Notes under the pieces: generated by a model
Seen by the model: the letters and a program-made list of their open reading frames with translations, nothing else
Databases searched by the model: none
Told to the model about the DNA's origin: nothing
Part shown: one piece after another, positions 1 to 13,260 of the stretch
How positions within the stretch are numbered: position 1 is the first letter of the stretch
How the letters are laid out: the number at the start of each line of letters is the position of its first letter
Position numbers and translations under genes: made by a program
Origin: Crotophaga sulcirostris
Taxonomy: Eukaryota > Chordata > Aves > Cuculiformes > Crotophagidae
Assembly: GCA_013397455.1 (NCBI GenBank)
Contig: VYZB01000030.1
Location: 3,040,366-3,104,365, forward strand
DNA length: 64,000 bases
Direction of reading: 5' to 3'

Positions 1-238
1 AACATTCAGAATAAACTTTTAAAGAAGGTAATTTTAACAGGAGGAAATTAATTTTAAAAGAAGGTATTTGATTTTAAAATAAGGTTTTGTCAGTCCTCCG
101 TGATGCCACACAGAATGGCATAGCTGTTACTAGCATTCCCCACGCATTAATAATGCTATGGATCAGCATTCTAAGTGCTAAAATTCTTCTGGTATTAGGT
201 ACAGATAATTCCATAAATAACTGTGTATTTTAATTTAG

Positions 239-471
239 ATACAGCTGTCAGTATCTAAGGATGGATTTGTTCATTTTGGAGACTTTGTGATGCTTTTGAA
301 CCCAGACAACGAATCCTCAGTGGATCACCCTGGAGCGTGTGGCAGTCTGACCTTGGCAATTCGTGTGGATGAAACGTCCATCTATTTTGAGAAATCATTG
401 CCAACCCCTTGTGGAGTCAGTGCAGTCGAGAGTGTGGACCCCGTGGGTCAAAACACTTTTTGTATTTTAAG
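239..471 (+). CDS. CFAP161: CFAP161 internal coding exon (first in window)
   Basis: The exon follows a tttaatttag acceptor and starts in phase 0 (ATA CAG CTG TCA, matching human MQLSV). It encodes QLSVSKDGFVHFGDFVMLL through PCGVSAVESVDPVGQNTF. It ends in phase 2 (AG) before an unusual donor, gtttgg. Joining to the next exon restores a Ser codon found at the same place in human. Boundaries rest on homology and phase. Confidence 0.92.
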
Positions 472-3400
472 GTTTGGTACTTTATTCAAAGTTGTTTTCA
501 ACTATTATGTTAGCTTTTGGTGTCTTATTTTGAGAAATATGCAATGAAGTTTCCTAACATACAAGCAAATTTGAGTAAGATTAACTTGTTTAAGGAAGTG
601 TCTTTAACTCCGGTCATGCACTAAGCTTGATTCTGCATGTTACTGTGAATAATTCCACGGAAGTTTAAATCAGCTTTGTGTGTGTGAAAAGCAGAATTGA
701 GTTCACTGTACCGTTTGGTAAACTCTGCAGTTGTTTTCAATGCGGTCATATTCCAGCTGTAGAACACAAAACAGGTCCAGAAAGCACTTAGTATTATTAA
801 TAATTCTCAAGCAAATAAGGTCTCTGAAATAGAAATTTGTGTCAGTATTTTTGCAATACAGAAGTGGGCAGTGCTTCTGTTGTCCTAAAAAAACCCATAC
901 CAAACAGCATATTCTCTCTCTCAAAGACATCAATAATTATAGCTGTTTGTGGGAGAAGAAACAGAAGAACAGGGTCCAGCTGAGTAGTGGAAGTCTCTGC
1001 CTGAGTGCGTATATTTAACAACAATAATAATAGTGCGTAAAAGGACAAACTAACCCATGTAATCCTGATTGAGCAAAACACTTTGGGTTAGACCTAAGAA
1101 GGAATTTTGATGCCAAAGGCATAATTTAGACCTTCTAGAACTGCAACCAAAATATTTTTGCTTAGCTGCCTGATCTTAAGTCATCAGCACTGAATGCTAT
1201 CAGTTCCCTCATTAACTGACTACTAAGTTCATTGGCTACATAAGTTTTTTATGCTGACTATATTTAGAAAGCATAGCACTTAATTTAGTGATTCTGGAAA
1301 TAGGGATGTACCAGCATGTATGTTGATGTAATGAACAAAATTATGGAATATGAGTCGCATATAAAATTAGCAACATTTGTTAAACTGCAGACAAACATAA
1401 ACACACACTGTTCTGTTTTTATTCTGTGATTTTTCAGATACTTGTATTAGGTATATTTTAAAAGGCCTCTCAGTGATGAATCCCCATTGATTTTTTTTAA
1501 TTGAACATTATCTTTCCACCCTGCATATTATGAATAAAAAGTAATTAGTCTGTTTCTATTCTGTTAAATATTGTAACCAGTAAGTCAAGTATGAAATATC
1601 TTTTCAGTTAAGATATTTTACCTATTTTTAAAGGTAAACTTAATGCAAAATGTTGCCATGAGACCTAACTGTAGACCAAAACAAACAAACAAAAATGGTA
1701 AAGCTTATTATTTGAGTGTCTGCCTCTTCCTTTTTACAATTTTAACAGCATTGATGGAACTGCAGTGGGTGAACCGATTCGATTTGGCCAAAATTTTGGT
1801 CTTGGGACAACAGGAGGGGTCTCTGACCAAATGGTAAGGCAATAAAGTCATAAATAGCAATGGCAGCATAAACTGACAGTGTGCATGAAATTACTATGTA
1901 CATATATATAAAGCTGTATGTTGGTTAAACATATTAGCTCTATAGAACAGGTTCAGAATCACACGTAGATCAATATAAGCAATTCCTATTTATAAGTTTA
2001 TGCAACTTGCCTGAGACCAGATGTGCAGGATAAGGGGAGATTTTGAAAACTAAAAGAAAAGAGGAAATTAAAATTAGTTTGTGAATCATGAAAGAATTCA
2101 TCATTAGAGTGTTGTGGGTTTTTTTCTTTTTCTTTAAATAAATCCAAAATGAGAAGATTCCATTTCTTGTGAAGATAAATTTAAAACATTATTTATTATG
2201 AAATAACGTACTATTTTATCATTCTGAGTGAAAAGATTTCCATTAAATCTTAACATTTTTTCCCTTTGGGAGTTAAATGTAAATAAGACATTATGTGTCA
2301 CTTAGACACTTAAAATAAAACAGCACGGCTTTTAAAAAAGATCCCCTCTCAACAACTACTTTGATGAGTGAGAATCTTTGGAATGTAAATTCAATTTTAA
2401 ATTAGTATTCGCCAGCCTGCATATAGAACAGATTCTTAATGGGTTTATCAACAACGTAGAATCTATGTTATGGGTTTTGTATGGGTAACTTTAGCTTGGT
2501 AGATTGATTTTTCAGGAGCTGAGAGAAATTTTTTTGTGCCGAATTTTTTTTTTAAATTACATATATTGTTTCTGTTATGTTTATGCTGTCCTTCATATAT
2601 ATTTTTATTTACAGCTATATCTAGCAAGTGACCATAAATCATTTATAAGATTTGCTAAAAAATCTTGCCTGCAGCAAGTGTTTTTGACAGATGAACTTTC
2701 CTGCTTGACTTGCTGGCAAGCTGCCTTCTTGGATCCACAGCTGCGTCTGGAATATGAAGGTTTTCCAGTTCCTGTAAGAAATTAAAACTGTAGAAAATGT
2801 TATGAGGATTTAGCTGGAACAGTAGATGGAGTACTAAGAAAAAGATTGTGTCCAATTTATTCACACATTTTTCTTATGTGAGTTCTGACCTGTAATTTTA
2901 GCAAGGGGGAGAGGGAAGGAACAATCTTTTTAAACAGGGAATTTGCATATACAACTGTGAGGTTCCAGTGTTCATTTAGAGATTGACTAGCTTAGTTTTT
3001 CTCCTCAAAAATTTTTAAAGGTCGGCATTATCAAGTTGTGAGGATGCAGTACTTGGAATCTACTTTTCAGGACTGAGCACTAAATTCCACTTGCCGTATT
3101 GGGAGCTGTAATTGTTTACGAACTCCTGTACATTAAATTTAAAGGCTACTAAAAAAAAATCCAACCACTCAGCACCTGAAGAAGTGGATGTTTTTCCGAA
3201 TGTGATTTTTAACCTTTTATAAATATATTAAGCAGGTGCCATATTTTCCTGTTCCACATAACTGCTAAGCTTCCTGAAGTGCTGGGTGCAAAATATTACG
3301 AATATAAAGGTTCCTCTACAGCCTTGAACTGCGACTCATGTATATGAACCAGCTCACTAATAAACACAGTCAAAATTATGCAGTTGTTAAAGATAACATT

Positions 3401-5103
3401 CTTTATTCACAGTACTGGTAAATGGGAATGACTAAAAAATACTTCTGTTATACATAAAATTTGCAAACTGGTAAAATATAAAGGTCCATTTCTAGGCTGT
3501 GTCCCCAAACCATCTGCATCTCTCATATCGGAATATCAATCGTAAGTGGAATAACTGATGACACAGGCCATTGGAATGAGTCTGTACTACTTGCTTGACA
3601 TTATTTTATTTTATTTTTAAGTGCCCAGCACAAGGGAGTGGAATGGAATGTATTGGACAGGAGAATGTGTCTGACCTCAGGGCTAAGAATTTGGCTGGTC
3701 TGAGCTGTTAAGACAGTTGTGTTGAGAACTGATAGGGTGTAAAATATCTCACTATCAATGTACAGGAGTCTTAGAAAGATACAAAGCAATACGGGCTCAC
3801 ACTAAGCAGTAAACAAAAGAATTTAATTTGAATAAGAATAGTTAAAACTAGTGTAAAAATGCCTGTCAAGTGTCTTCCCTTTTTTTTTTTTCCAGGCAAA
3901 CTCTAAATTTATTATTACTCATTGCTATACTAATAGGAGCTTAGCTGTTCCAAGGAAGTTTTGGACAAGGTAAGAATAATTTGTAACTGGCAGAGATGTG
4001 CATAGTGATGAGCCAGCATCAAGAAGTACTGTAAGAAGCAAGATAGTTGCTTTAGGATATGGAAAAGAATGCAGAATGCACATTCTCCTTTCCCTTATTT
4101 TGTTTCTGTGCTTTAACGTGTGCTGCTGTGATGCTGCAGACAATCAGTTCAGTCTTACCTGGTTTTATTTCTTTTTTAGTCATATAATATCATGCTTCTT
4201 GCCTTCTCTAGTTTCTTGATGATTCTCCCTTTGAATATCTTGAGCAACTACAGTTGTTCCATCTTTTTTTTGAAGACAAAAATGGTATACTAAGAAGTGT
4301 AAGGAGGAGGAGAATTAAATAAAAAAAATACATAGAACTATATATTGTTTATGTCCATGTGAATTAATCTCTCAACAAACTGAAGTTAATACAGCAATTC
4401 AAATTAATATGCTTGCATTAAATTAATACTGATTAAGCATTATTAAGGAGCATACCAGCTATTTACCTTTAAATTCTGAGCAAGATCCCACTGAGGATTT
4501 TTATCAGGTTTTGGGGAATGAAACAATGTTGGAAAGTTTGAGGCTGAAACAGTTATTGAGTAGCCAGAGTCTTCCTCAGGCAAAGAAAAATGGTGATGTG
4601 AATGGGGATTGGAACCCAACAAGCTCCTACATACTGAGTCAGTGTAGCAGGGCCTTGTACTGATGGGGCTGCTTTAAGTCTGAAGCTAGAAAGGTGGCGT
4701 TTCCCTTTGATTTCAAACTCTTGGAGTATTCATAGGAAACAGAGCAGGCTATTATGTTTCTTATAAGGGTCTAATATTTGAAAGTGCATGGTGATATTTC
4801 TGAATAAGCCAAGAGAAACATGAGAAAACCTTGAAAAATTTACAGACAGTGCAGATTTGCTGAATTTGTATATATATTAATTCCCCCTGCCCATCCCCCT
4901 GTTTTTGACTTATCAGGTCTTATTTTGGAAAAGAACATGAAGTAATTTGTCACACTTATTTGGACTCCCATAAAGCTGAAGAAGAGAAGAATTACTGGGT
5001 AATAGTTACAGGAAATCCCAACGATGAGGATGGCACAATGGTTGATAGGCCCAGCCCTCACCCAAGTGGCATCAGGAAGAATGAGTTTTCTGAAGAGACA
5101 TAG
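239..5103 (+). CDS. CFAP161: CFAP161 (cilia- and flagella-associated protein 161), 3' part, 5 coding exons
   Basis: Coding exons join 239-471, 1749-1833, 2615-2773, 3896-3969 and 4917-5103 with compatible phases (0/2, 2/0, 0/0, 0/2, 2/stop) and give 245 residues plus a TAG stop. This matches roughly residues 54-301 of human CFAP161 (301 aa), so only the first exon or exons are missing, upstream of the window. Conserved blocks seen: FGDFVMLLNPD, GLGTTGGVSDQM, WQAAFLDPQLRLEYEGFPVP, SYFGKEHEV, HTYLDSH and VTGNPND. The family protein is a microtubule inner protein of ciliary and flagellar doublet microtubules, so a structural role in motile cilia is expected. The neighbour IL16 lies downstream on the same strand, as in human. 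The last ~25 residues diverge, as is usual for this protein. Identity is very secure; the family role is established knowledge. Confidence 0.95.
1749..1833 (+). CDS. CFAP161: CFAP161 coding exon
   Basis: Acceptor ttttaacag and donor gtaagg. After one nucleotide that completes the split Ser codon, 28 codons encode IDGTAVGEPIRFGQNFGLG and TTGGVSDQM, the counterpart of human RYGQDFCLGITGGFDNKM. An overlapping frame opens from further upstream but is not the conserved one. Confidence 0.93.
2615..2773 (+). CDS. CFAP161: CFAP161 coding exon
   Basis: 53 codons, phase 0 at both ends, acceptor atttacag and donor gtaaga. It encodes LYLASDHKSF through DPQLRLEYEGFPVP, the most conserved block of the protein. 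Human has LYLSSDH and the same DPQLRLEYEGFPVP. Confidence 0.96.
3896..3969 (+). CDS. CFAP161: CFAP161 coding exon
   Basis: A long pyrimidine tract ends in tccag; the donor is gtaaga. It encodes ANSKFIITHCYTNRSLAVPR, matching human ANAKILINHCHTNRGLA, and ends in phase 2 (AG). Confidence 0.93.
4917..5103 (+). CDS. CFAP161: CFAP161 terminal coding exon with TAG stop
   Basis: The acceptor is gacttatcag. The first base completes an Arg codon; then SYFGKEHEVICHTYLDSH and YWVIVTGNPND follow the human STYFGKEAEVVAHTYLDSH pattern. It ends GIRKNEFSEET-stop. A 151-codon open frame on the opposite strand over this exon is a shadow. Confidence 0.94.
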
Positions 5104-5271
5104 TATATAAAAATCCCAGACTACAGCCAACAGAGATTGAAGAGATTCTAATTCTTGGTTTTTCTGTTCAGATATTAGAGATGTTTGTTTTAAAAATGGA
5201 TATGAAAGTCTACCATTAGTAAAATTGCATAATCTCATTAAGACATCAAAGTCATACAGCGGGCAAAACTT

Positions 5272-5277
5272 AATAAA
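5272..5277 (+). terminator. CFAP161: Candidate CFAP161 poly(A) signal AATAAA
   Basis: First AATAAA after the CFAP161 stop, 169 nt downstream. Further copies near 5,551 and 5,714 could serve alternative ends. Cleavage site not verifiable here. Confidence 0.5.
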
Positions 5278-6504
5278 ATTTGATGAACAACACACAAGAT
5301 CAAAAATTCATGAATCAGGAAGGGTTCATTTTCCCATTTTCATGTTCACTGATGGCAAAAGAAGCCAGAATCTAGGAAACCTAATGTATTTTCAGAACCT
5401 TACTGACCTTCAGAGTGTATTTAACCAATTCTTACAAAGTCAAACCAGTGTCATGCTTTTTAAAAGAATGAATGTACTGTTTCCAAAATACTGAAAACCA
5501 AACTCATGCAAACTATCATGGGATAATTTGACATTTGAAGTTCATCTGAAATAAAATTGGTTGTTGAGAGGAAAAAGACAAGCAGATACAGAAATAGGTA
5601 ATGTTTGAATTAGGTTCTGATTAAAAGTGACTTGGAGACTTATGGGTGTGTTTTGATCAGTCTCTGCTCGTGGGAAAGGAGTTTCCCAACAGTTGGAAAA
5701 TGAACAGGTTTTAATAAAGAGATCATGATTTCATTATCAGCTTTTCTTCTTATCTAGTACAGTTTTAAAACTACAGATTTGTGCATAGGTTCTTGTATCA
5801 CTTAATACATTTATAATTGAGCTGCTTTGCCATGGTTATTAAAGATATTTATGTTACCTAGTTTTTCTTTTAAAAATTGGGGTTTTTTACACTTCTTAAT
5901 ATTGTCCACATGATGGCACTACATTTTTCTAAACAGCACAATCACTGCTATGCATGTAGAACAACCTGAAGTGTTTGAATCCATATAATTCACTGATATA
6001 ATGCCACAAAATCAACCAATTCAAATCAGGCTTGAACTGTGGGCTAGGGGATATCATTAGTATTTTATCATGTTTTTGAAAAAGAAAGTTAAGGAACAAA
6101 GGCAGATAGAAGAACATAAAACTGTGTATTGTGTACAATCAACTTCTTAAAACTAATTGCAATATTAATTTGTAACCAAAACATACTTAATGGAAATTAA
6201 CTTTAGGAACTTTTTATGTAAAGATATGAAACCTGACATATGACAACTTATGTGTGTTTTTAATAGGGGCACTGTTATTACTTACTCCAACTTGTAGAGA
6301 TTAAAATTATGCACATTTTCACAAGAGAGTGACATAATTCCTTTTTGTACGTATCAAACTAGAAATTAGGCTGCATAGAATGCACTGCAGTGTTTCTTAT
6401 TTGGCCATTGTGGAAAATTATTGATAAACACAGGATTTAATACAAAGAATTACAGGATTCAATATTAGTCCAGAATTCAAAGAATCTTCAAATGCCAGTT
6501 AGAG

Positions 6505-6665
6505 ACACAGTATGGTCCAGCGGATAGGGTAATGGAGATCTGAATGATGCTCAGACCTGACCATTGTGTTGCTGAGGGCTGGCACTGTAGTTTGCTTGTC
6601 CTAGTATCATGTACTGTGAAATATGAACAGTGATGCTTGCCTCATATACAAAACACTTTGACATA
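6505..6665 (+). repeat. MIR/CORE-like tRNA-derived SINE fossil
   Basis: The left part (tggtccagcggatagggtaa) resembles a degenerate tRNA-like head with an A-box feel. The right part (ctgtgaaatatgaacag, then gcttgcctcata and aaaacactttgacatat) follows the MIR tail order of 'ctgtaaaat... tacctcat... aaagcacttt'. Heavily decayed; the subfamily cannot be assigned. Confidence 0.5.
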
Positions 6666-8040
6666 TAACAATGAAAAGCAAAATCATGTATTAAGAAAGC
6701 TTTTAACGCTCCTTCCAAATTAGACCCAATATGGGTAGCTCTACGAAGTACATTGTGGGAAGATAAAACTCACTTTGCCTCCCTCCCAGCCAGCTCAAAA
6801 GCTGTTAGCATGAAGCCAATCCTGAGCTATTAGTCTTTGCTAAGGGACAGGGTATACCAGTTCAGACTTACTGCTGTGCTAATATAGCTTTTCATAGGCC
6901 TGAAGTATAGAGAGAACTCACAGCTGCACATGTTTTGCTGTGCAGACATGTCTTAGCAGCCTAATATTGAACTAAAGAAGAGGTACAGAAAATTCAAAGA
7001 GTCAGCAAAGAAAAGCATCATCCTTCTAATAAACTCACACATTGGTAACACTAGAAAAAGAAAACCCAGTTTTAAATCTGCCTTTTCACTTCCCCCCTCT
7101 TTTGCGTGCTTTCCCAACTCATATTTCACATCACATCGCTTCTCCTCTGCCGTGTCATCTAGCTCAAACGTAACTGGTTTGTGGTGGCTATAAAGTGCTC
7201 TTCCAGTACTCAGCACAAGTCCCTGGCTCCTCACCCTAATCGCATCACTATCTGCAGAGGCTCCTATTCTTTTCAGTGATTGTCCTGAAGTATTGTTCTA
7301 GCTCAGACAACTGATCAGAGGAAGAGGCCATACGCAGGTAGTAACTGGATAAAACATCAGAGGAAAATAAAAGCTAAAAAAAGCACGGAGAACACTATAA
7401 TAAGAAATTCCACACAGCAGTGGAAGAAAATATCCAAGCACTGGAAAACTGGGTGGAGTTGGCAGGTAAGAGGGTGATTTTGATAACATCTGTGCCCACT
7501 CACCCTATATTAATATTGCATGTCTGTTGCAATCTGGGTGGGGGGAATTTTCTTTTAAAACCACAGTTGTTTTAGAAACACATAAGACTTTTTCATGCAC
7601 GAAAACCAAACTAAGGGGACTACAAAATAAAAATACAGACGTTAAATGCAAAATACTTTAAATACAAGTAGAGATTAGGAAACCTCTACGCCATCTTGTC
7701 ATTTAGACTCACTTCTAGTTCTGTTTTAGGTTTTGTCCTGTGTCTTGCCCCCTTTCTCTACATGACCTGACTTATTTCCCTGCCTGCACATGGTATCAAG
7801 GGACAAACCACAGTTTGCTGGCTCCCCTCTTCATGCTGGTTTGACTTCATCCTGGAAGCTGTAAAAAGGAATCTAATCCTCAATACTGCATTTCCCTGTG
7901 TAAGAGAAGGAGTGGAAAGACCTGTTACCCTCCTGAACATGTGCTATTTCAGCAGGGATATGAGCAGCCATAACGATGTCAACTACATAATTTGCACAAT
8001 AGGTTAGCATTACTTAAAATGAGAAGGACAACTTGCCGTA

Positions 8041-8150
8041 AAGACCAAGGTAGACCTGCCCATTTTTGTTTGTTTGGGTTTTGTTGGGGTTTTTTTTAAT
8101 GTTTTTTGTTGTTGTTGTTGTTTTTGTTTTTTTGGGGGTTTTTTGACAGC
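8041..8150 (+). repeat. T/G-rich low-complexity tract
   Basis: Runs of T interrupted by gttgttgttgtt and ggggtttttt. It generates spurious open frames on both strands. No function visible. Confidence 0.8.
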
Positions 8151-11100
8151 ACTATTTTTGCAGGGTGTATAATGAAACAGTTGATACTTCATTATTTTTT
8201 TTTTCACTTGAGGGCTTGTACAGGGCAATATCTTTTATGCAAGAGACAAAATCATCAGTACTGCACTAGAAAGCATTGCTGCAGTAGTCATCTAGCTTTC
8301 TCTGGAGAGTTTTCCATATTTTTTGGCAAGGAGGACTCAAAACACAATAGAATAGGACCAAACATTAAAAAATGCCTGATGACATTAATACTCACATTCA
8401 ATGGTGAAAATAATTCATACACATTCATCTGTGCTATATGTTTATATGAGAGGCACGGAAAGCTTATTTCCCAACATATGTTAAAAGCTGCTTCATACAT
8501 TACGTCAAAACAAAACTAAACAGACCATCCAGCTACAGGCCAGCTCATATATATGTTACTGTAATGCTGCTCTTGTTTTAATTATAAGCTCCTTGGGGCA
8601 GGCACCTTATCTTCATCTTTTTTTTTGTTTTTTTTTTCCCCAAATACAAACGACTACAGTAGAGAAGTTCAGTAAGTAATAGTGTAAAGCTGTTATTAAA
8701 AGTGGTTGCAAGATGACAAGAAATTGAAGACGACCTGGGACAAATAACCAGAGATACAGGTTTATGAAATCTACACACAAAACAGTACCAAATAGCAGAC
8801 TCTTAGTGTGGGGTATGAAGATGCAGCTGCCCAAGTAATTCTGACGTTAACTGAAGTTGCTAGGAGAAGAGCCCACAAACCAAAGTGCTGTCCCTGTGGG
8901 CCTGACAAACCCACAGAGGGGAGTAAGGGTTATACATGGCAGCATTTGTTTATATATATATATTTAGTTATTTGATTATATGGCATACTAGTTAAAAATA
9001 GCTAACCAACTGTTAGCATAAGTCCCATTTGCAGAAGTGACACAGGTCCTAAGAAGTTGAAGAGCAATTTTTGCAGCTTGTTCACATTAAAATGGTTAGG
9101 AATTAGGCTGTACATATCTTTGGAGATCTTAGTCTGACTAAGAAAATCACTTTAAAAATGGCATTTAGCTGTTTCTGAAAATATTACCTGTATAATTTAC
9201 AAAAACATTAAAGCCCTAAGCAAAATGAAAGCAAGAAACTACTGAATAAGTAAAGCACTGAATTAAAGTATGAATTACCTTTCCTCTATGAGAAAAACCT
9301 CTTAAAATTCCTAAAATGCTAATTAGCATGGATTATTGTTATAGGGTCTCTAAAAGATTAAACACAGCAGTTTGTGAAATCCACATCAGACAGCAATTTC
9401 TCTTCTTCCTCTTTGGTTTCCTACTATTCCTCTTGCTTGGGCTTTCTGCCTCTTCTATATCCTGAAGAAATAACTAAACAATTGTTCAGGGAAAAGTTTA
9501 AGGTTCATCAGCTTTTCCGGTCTTTTTGCTGACAATTTTGGCAGCATTAGTTTAGCCAGAACACCCAAGATGCATTATAGTCTCACAAATAACCAATTTA
9601 AATGGCCATGAAAAGAGGCATAGTTTGCCATATAAATATACATATATATGTATGTATAGACATACGTATTTATTTCTAGAAATGGAAATTATTTGGCACT
9701 GTATACACACACACACACTATTACTGCTGACACAGGGATAATATGTAGTTCAGTGCACGCATGAGAACAATCTTTCCTCTTCTAAAAATATTAATTGGTT
9801 TCTTTTGAAGCTACCTGAACTAATTAGTTTTTCCCATGTAATCTTCAGTGGTTGGGGACGCTCTAACTACACTTACTGCTTTGCTTCTTTTTCTTATTCA
9901 CCATCATTCCCCTTTTCTGCATACTGCACAACTGCGTCCTCAAATCCAGCCGAACTCAGGTTCTACTCACAGTCTCACAGAGAAACTAAAAAGTTGCCTA
10001 GAGATGGGCCAACTTATGAGCTGTGCTCTTTGTTCCTCCTAAGCCAATCAGTGCGATAATTCTCTCTAGAACATGTTGAATTTAGGAGTCACAAGCAGAT
10101 GGAGTTGAATCCATGAACATTCAAACTCTTTTAACAGTATGGGCAGCTTAAAAAGTAACTAAGAGGGCCTGCTGCCTTGTTACCTCCAGAGGAGAGGCCA
10201 GCCCAGATGAACTGGAACATCTATTCTGTTCTAGACTTTCTCATACATTTATCATGGGTCTTTTCATCCCTCATTTACCATGTCTGTGCACCACTATCCC
10301 TCCCTGTTAAACAGGCGTAATGCTTTCCTCAAAAAGTATCTTAACAAGTATTCTGGGGATGCACCTAGTAAAGTGCTTAAGAACAATACAAAAATATGGC
10401 AAAGAAAAAGTTAGCATTTTTCTTAAGTGTCTTCACATTCTAAAATTTGCCATAAAATTTGTGTGCATATATGTGCTCTCAAACAGTACAAAATTTCGTA
10501 GATTGAATAAATAAAATTATCAATTTTGATTACATCATCAATTTATTCAGACAAAACTACTCTGGATCTATTTTATACATATTCCTTTTTCAGACACAAA
10601 TGACAGTTTGTTTAAAAGGGATCTATGTAGCTATCTCAATAATTACAATGTATGACCTTTGATACAACACAACTTATTGTTCTTACTGCTCATTGAAAAT
10701 TTTTGTGTTTCCAGAGGTCCTTGTAATTCAACATTTTCTTCTCTCCCATGCTAATTAATATCTAACTATATATCAGCTGTTTGTACTATGTCAGGCAGTT
10801 ATGGAATTTTGTCATCAAGTGCTAACTGATTTTAAACAGTATCACACTTTGGGACTAGTGAATGGTTTCTACTGAATGCTAGGTTTTATACAACATTCAG
10901 AAACACCAACACAAATTCCTGCTTCCTATGAAATTAGCTTAATGAGGATTTGGGGAGTAACCATTTGTACTACATGGTTGATGTGTGCAACCTTTTCATC
11001 TAAGCAATTATTTCTGAGAACAGAATCTTCATTCATCACAGAAAGAATGGAGGCAAAGTCAATTTATACCACGTATTTGGCCTGTTACATGACACAACCA

Positions 11101-13019
11101 TTAGCTGTTTGCTTTTAGAAGTTAGGCATTGCATATAAGCCAAAAAGTGGTGAAGGTTTTTTCATCGACCTATGTAACCTATAGCAAGTTTAGGTTTTCT
11201 GCAAAGCACAAGGTTCATAACGTAAAGAAAGATGTTGTCAGAATTTGTATAAATGCACAATAATGATTTTTCAAATGTATTTGGAGCTATTTTACTAAAG
11301 AGTACGTATTAACATGTTGGTCTAGGGCAGCAATTTTTCCAAATGAACAGTGTAATTAAGTGAGCACAGTCCTCCTGTGTAACTGTCATAAAAAGAGTAT
11401 TCATCACCTAGAGTTCTTGTGCCTGCAACATAACAGCATCATTGGCTAAGACAGAGTTCCTGAAGGTGGGACAAGGAAGTTGAAACTGAACAGATATGGA
11501 ATGAAAGGAATTCTTAATGAGTTTGGAAAACACATCCATGAAAACAAAACTGCAGAGAAAAAGAAAAAAATAAACCAAAGCTATTCGAAATATATTTAAA
11601 CTCGCAGAGCTATCTCTCCCTGAGAAGAATCCAAGATAATATTAAGCTTCTGCAGTTGAGCATTGGTTATTTTCCCCACAGAAATAAACAATGATCATCC
11701 TCACAATTTAGTAGTCAAATATAGACCTAATCATAACAGTCAATAACAGTCTATGAAGTTTTGTGTCGATATTGTTCTCAAAGCTAAAAAAAAATGTACT
11801 TGAAAAAGTGTTTTAGAGATTTATAAAAAAAACCAAACCTTTGCCACAGTTAAAAAGTGTCTGCCTGATATAGTTCCCATTATTCCAAAAGGATCCTGGT
11901 ATGATAAAGCCATTGGTTATGGAATAAAAAGTGTATTTGGCTTAAATTTCAAAATTCATTAATCTATGCAACATTTGCATGTTGTGTACAATCAGGGCAA
12001 CACCTAGTAAGTTATAAATAATAGCTTCACTTAGGTAAAGAAAACAAACTATTAGTGAGGTGAATCTATTTTACCTGATTTTGCCAATTACTACATTACA
12101 TTCCTCCAATCCAGAAGATTTTTCTAATGCAAAATATGACTGGCTGGGAAGGCTTTTGAAAAAAAGAACTAAACAGAAATGTAGCTCCCCAAATTGGTTA
12201 TGAACCTACTAACTGTAGAAATGAGATTAGCCACTATGCCCCAAACAGTACATTGTTGCTGTGGTAAATTGCATAGAGCAGAATAAACATTCCAGGAAGT
12301 TCTAATTACCTTAATGATGAACTTCGATTTAACCATATTTCTGATTCAAATGCATCTGCCTTCACATCCTAGACCTCTGAATTTTGCCTCACGAAGGTAT
12401 GTCCACAGGCAGCTGAGAAATCACGTGGTAACAATCTGCTGAAAGAAAATAATAGAAATTCTTTAGTCTCTTACTGTAAAACATGCTCGTCAGACTTCTA
12501 GTAATTGGTTAGTGAGCTCTTCCCACCTTGTTAATATCTGTGCTAAGAAGTGTGGATGCCAGAATTGGACAGAGAACTTCTTCGTACAGAGTTTTAACAT
12601 TGAATTACCATTAATTTTTTTAATAAAGACACCAGAATAATGGATAAAAGTATAATTTTAGAGGCGTAACCTAGCTGTATATTTTAAATGGCATGAAGTG
12701 TTTCAGGATAAAGAGAAGCTGAGGACTAAAAGAAACATGACTCAGAAAGTAGTTAAGACAGAATAAATAAATACAAGTTAATAATTAGTTTCAGCTGGCA
12801 AGGATATTAACAAAGGGAAATCTGAAGACCTACCAAAACTGAGGTTAATTTAATACATTTACTACTCATTGGCAAAGCAAGCATGCAATAGTGGAGACAG
12901 CATAATTGGGAAATTATATGTGATTGTTTAGAAAAGCCACAACTTAAAAAAAGCCCCAAACTTAGACAAATGGACCAGACAAGATCGCAGCTGAAATTTA
13001 GTGTAGGTAGCATGAGGTA

Positions 13020-13260
13020 ATGTGGACTGAAAGGAACAATTGCAACTATTCATATACACCAATGGTTTTCAAAATCACTCAAGAAAAAGATCTAGGCGTT
13101 ACTGTGGGCAGCTTAATGGAAACTTCTACTCAGTGCACAGTAGTGGTCAAAAAAGCAAACAAGACGTCAGGCCAAATTAAGGATAGTTTGAGAATAGTAT
13201 TGGCAATAATAACAATACCATCACTCACATCAATAATGTATTCTTCAGTTTAAGATGAGC
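13020..13260 (+). mobile_element. CR1 LINE ORF2 remnant
   Basis: A 77-codon open frame carries the motif order typical of the C-terminal end of CR1-type LINE ORF2: EKDLGVTV, then a QC pair, then VVKKANKTSGQIKDSLR. This end of the protein lies past the reverse transcriptase core. The fragment stops after about 240 bp, has no 3' CR1 tail next to it and is clearly non-functional. Assignment rests on motif recognition only. Confidence 0.6.

Larger units (their letters stand above)
472..4916 (+). other. CFAP161 introns
   Basis: The four introns between the CFAP161 exons (about 1.3, 0.8, 1.1 and 0.9 kb) are AT-rich and contain poly-T runs. I see no further coding exon, RNA gene or clear repeat family in them. 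The upstream intron end (positions 1-238) has a short imperfect repetition of a ttttaaaagaaggta-like unit and nothing else. Confidence 0.6.

Noticed and set aside
4840..5295. 151-codon minus-strand open frame
   Set aside because: It lies antisense over the conserved CFAP161 last exon and has no recognisable domain; a shadow.
8106..8519. 137-codon plus-strand open frame
   Set aside because: It begins in a T/G low-complexity tract that encodes poly-Leu/Phe, has no domain and no splice context.
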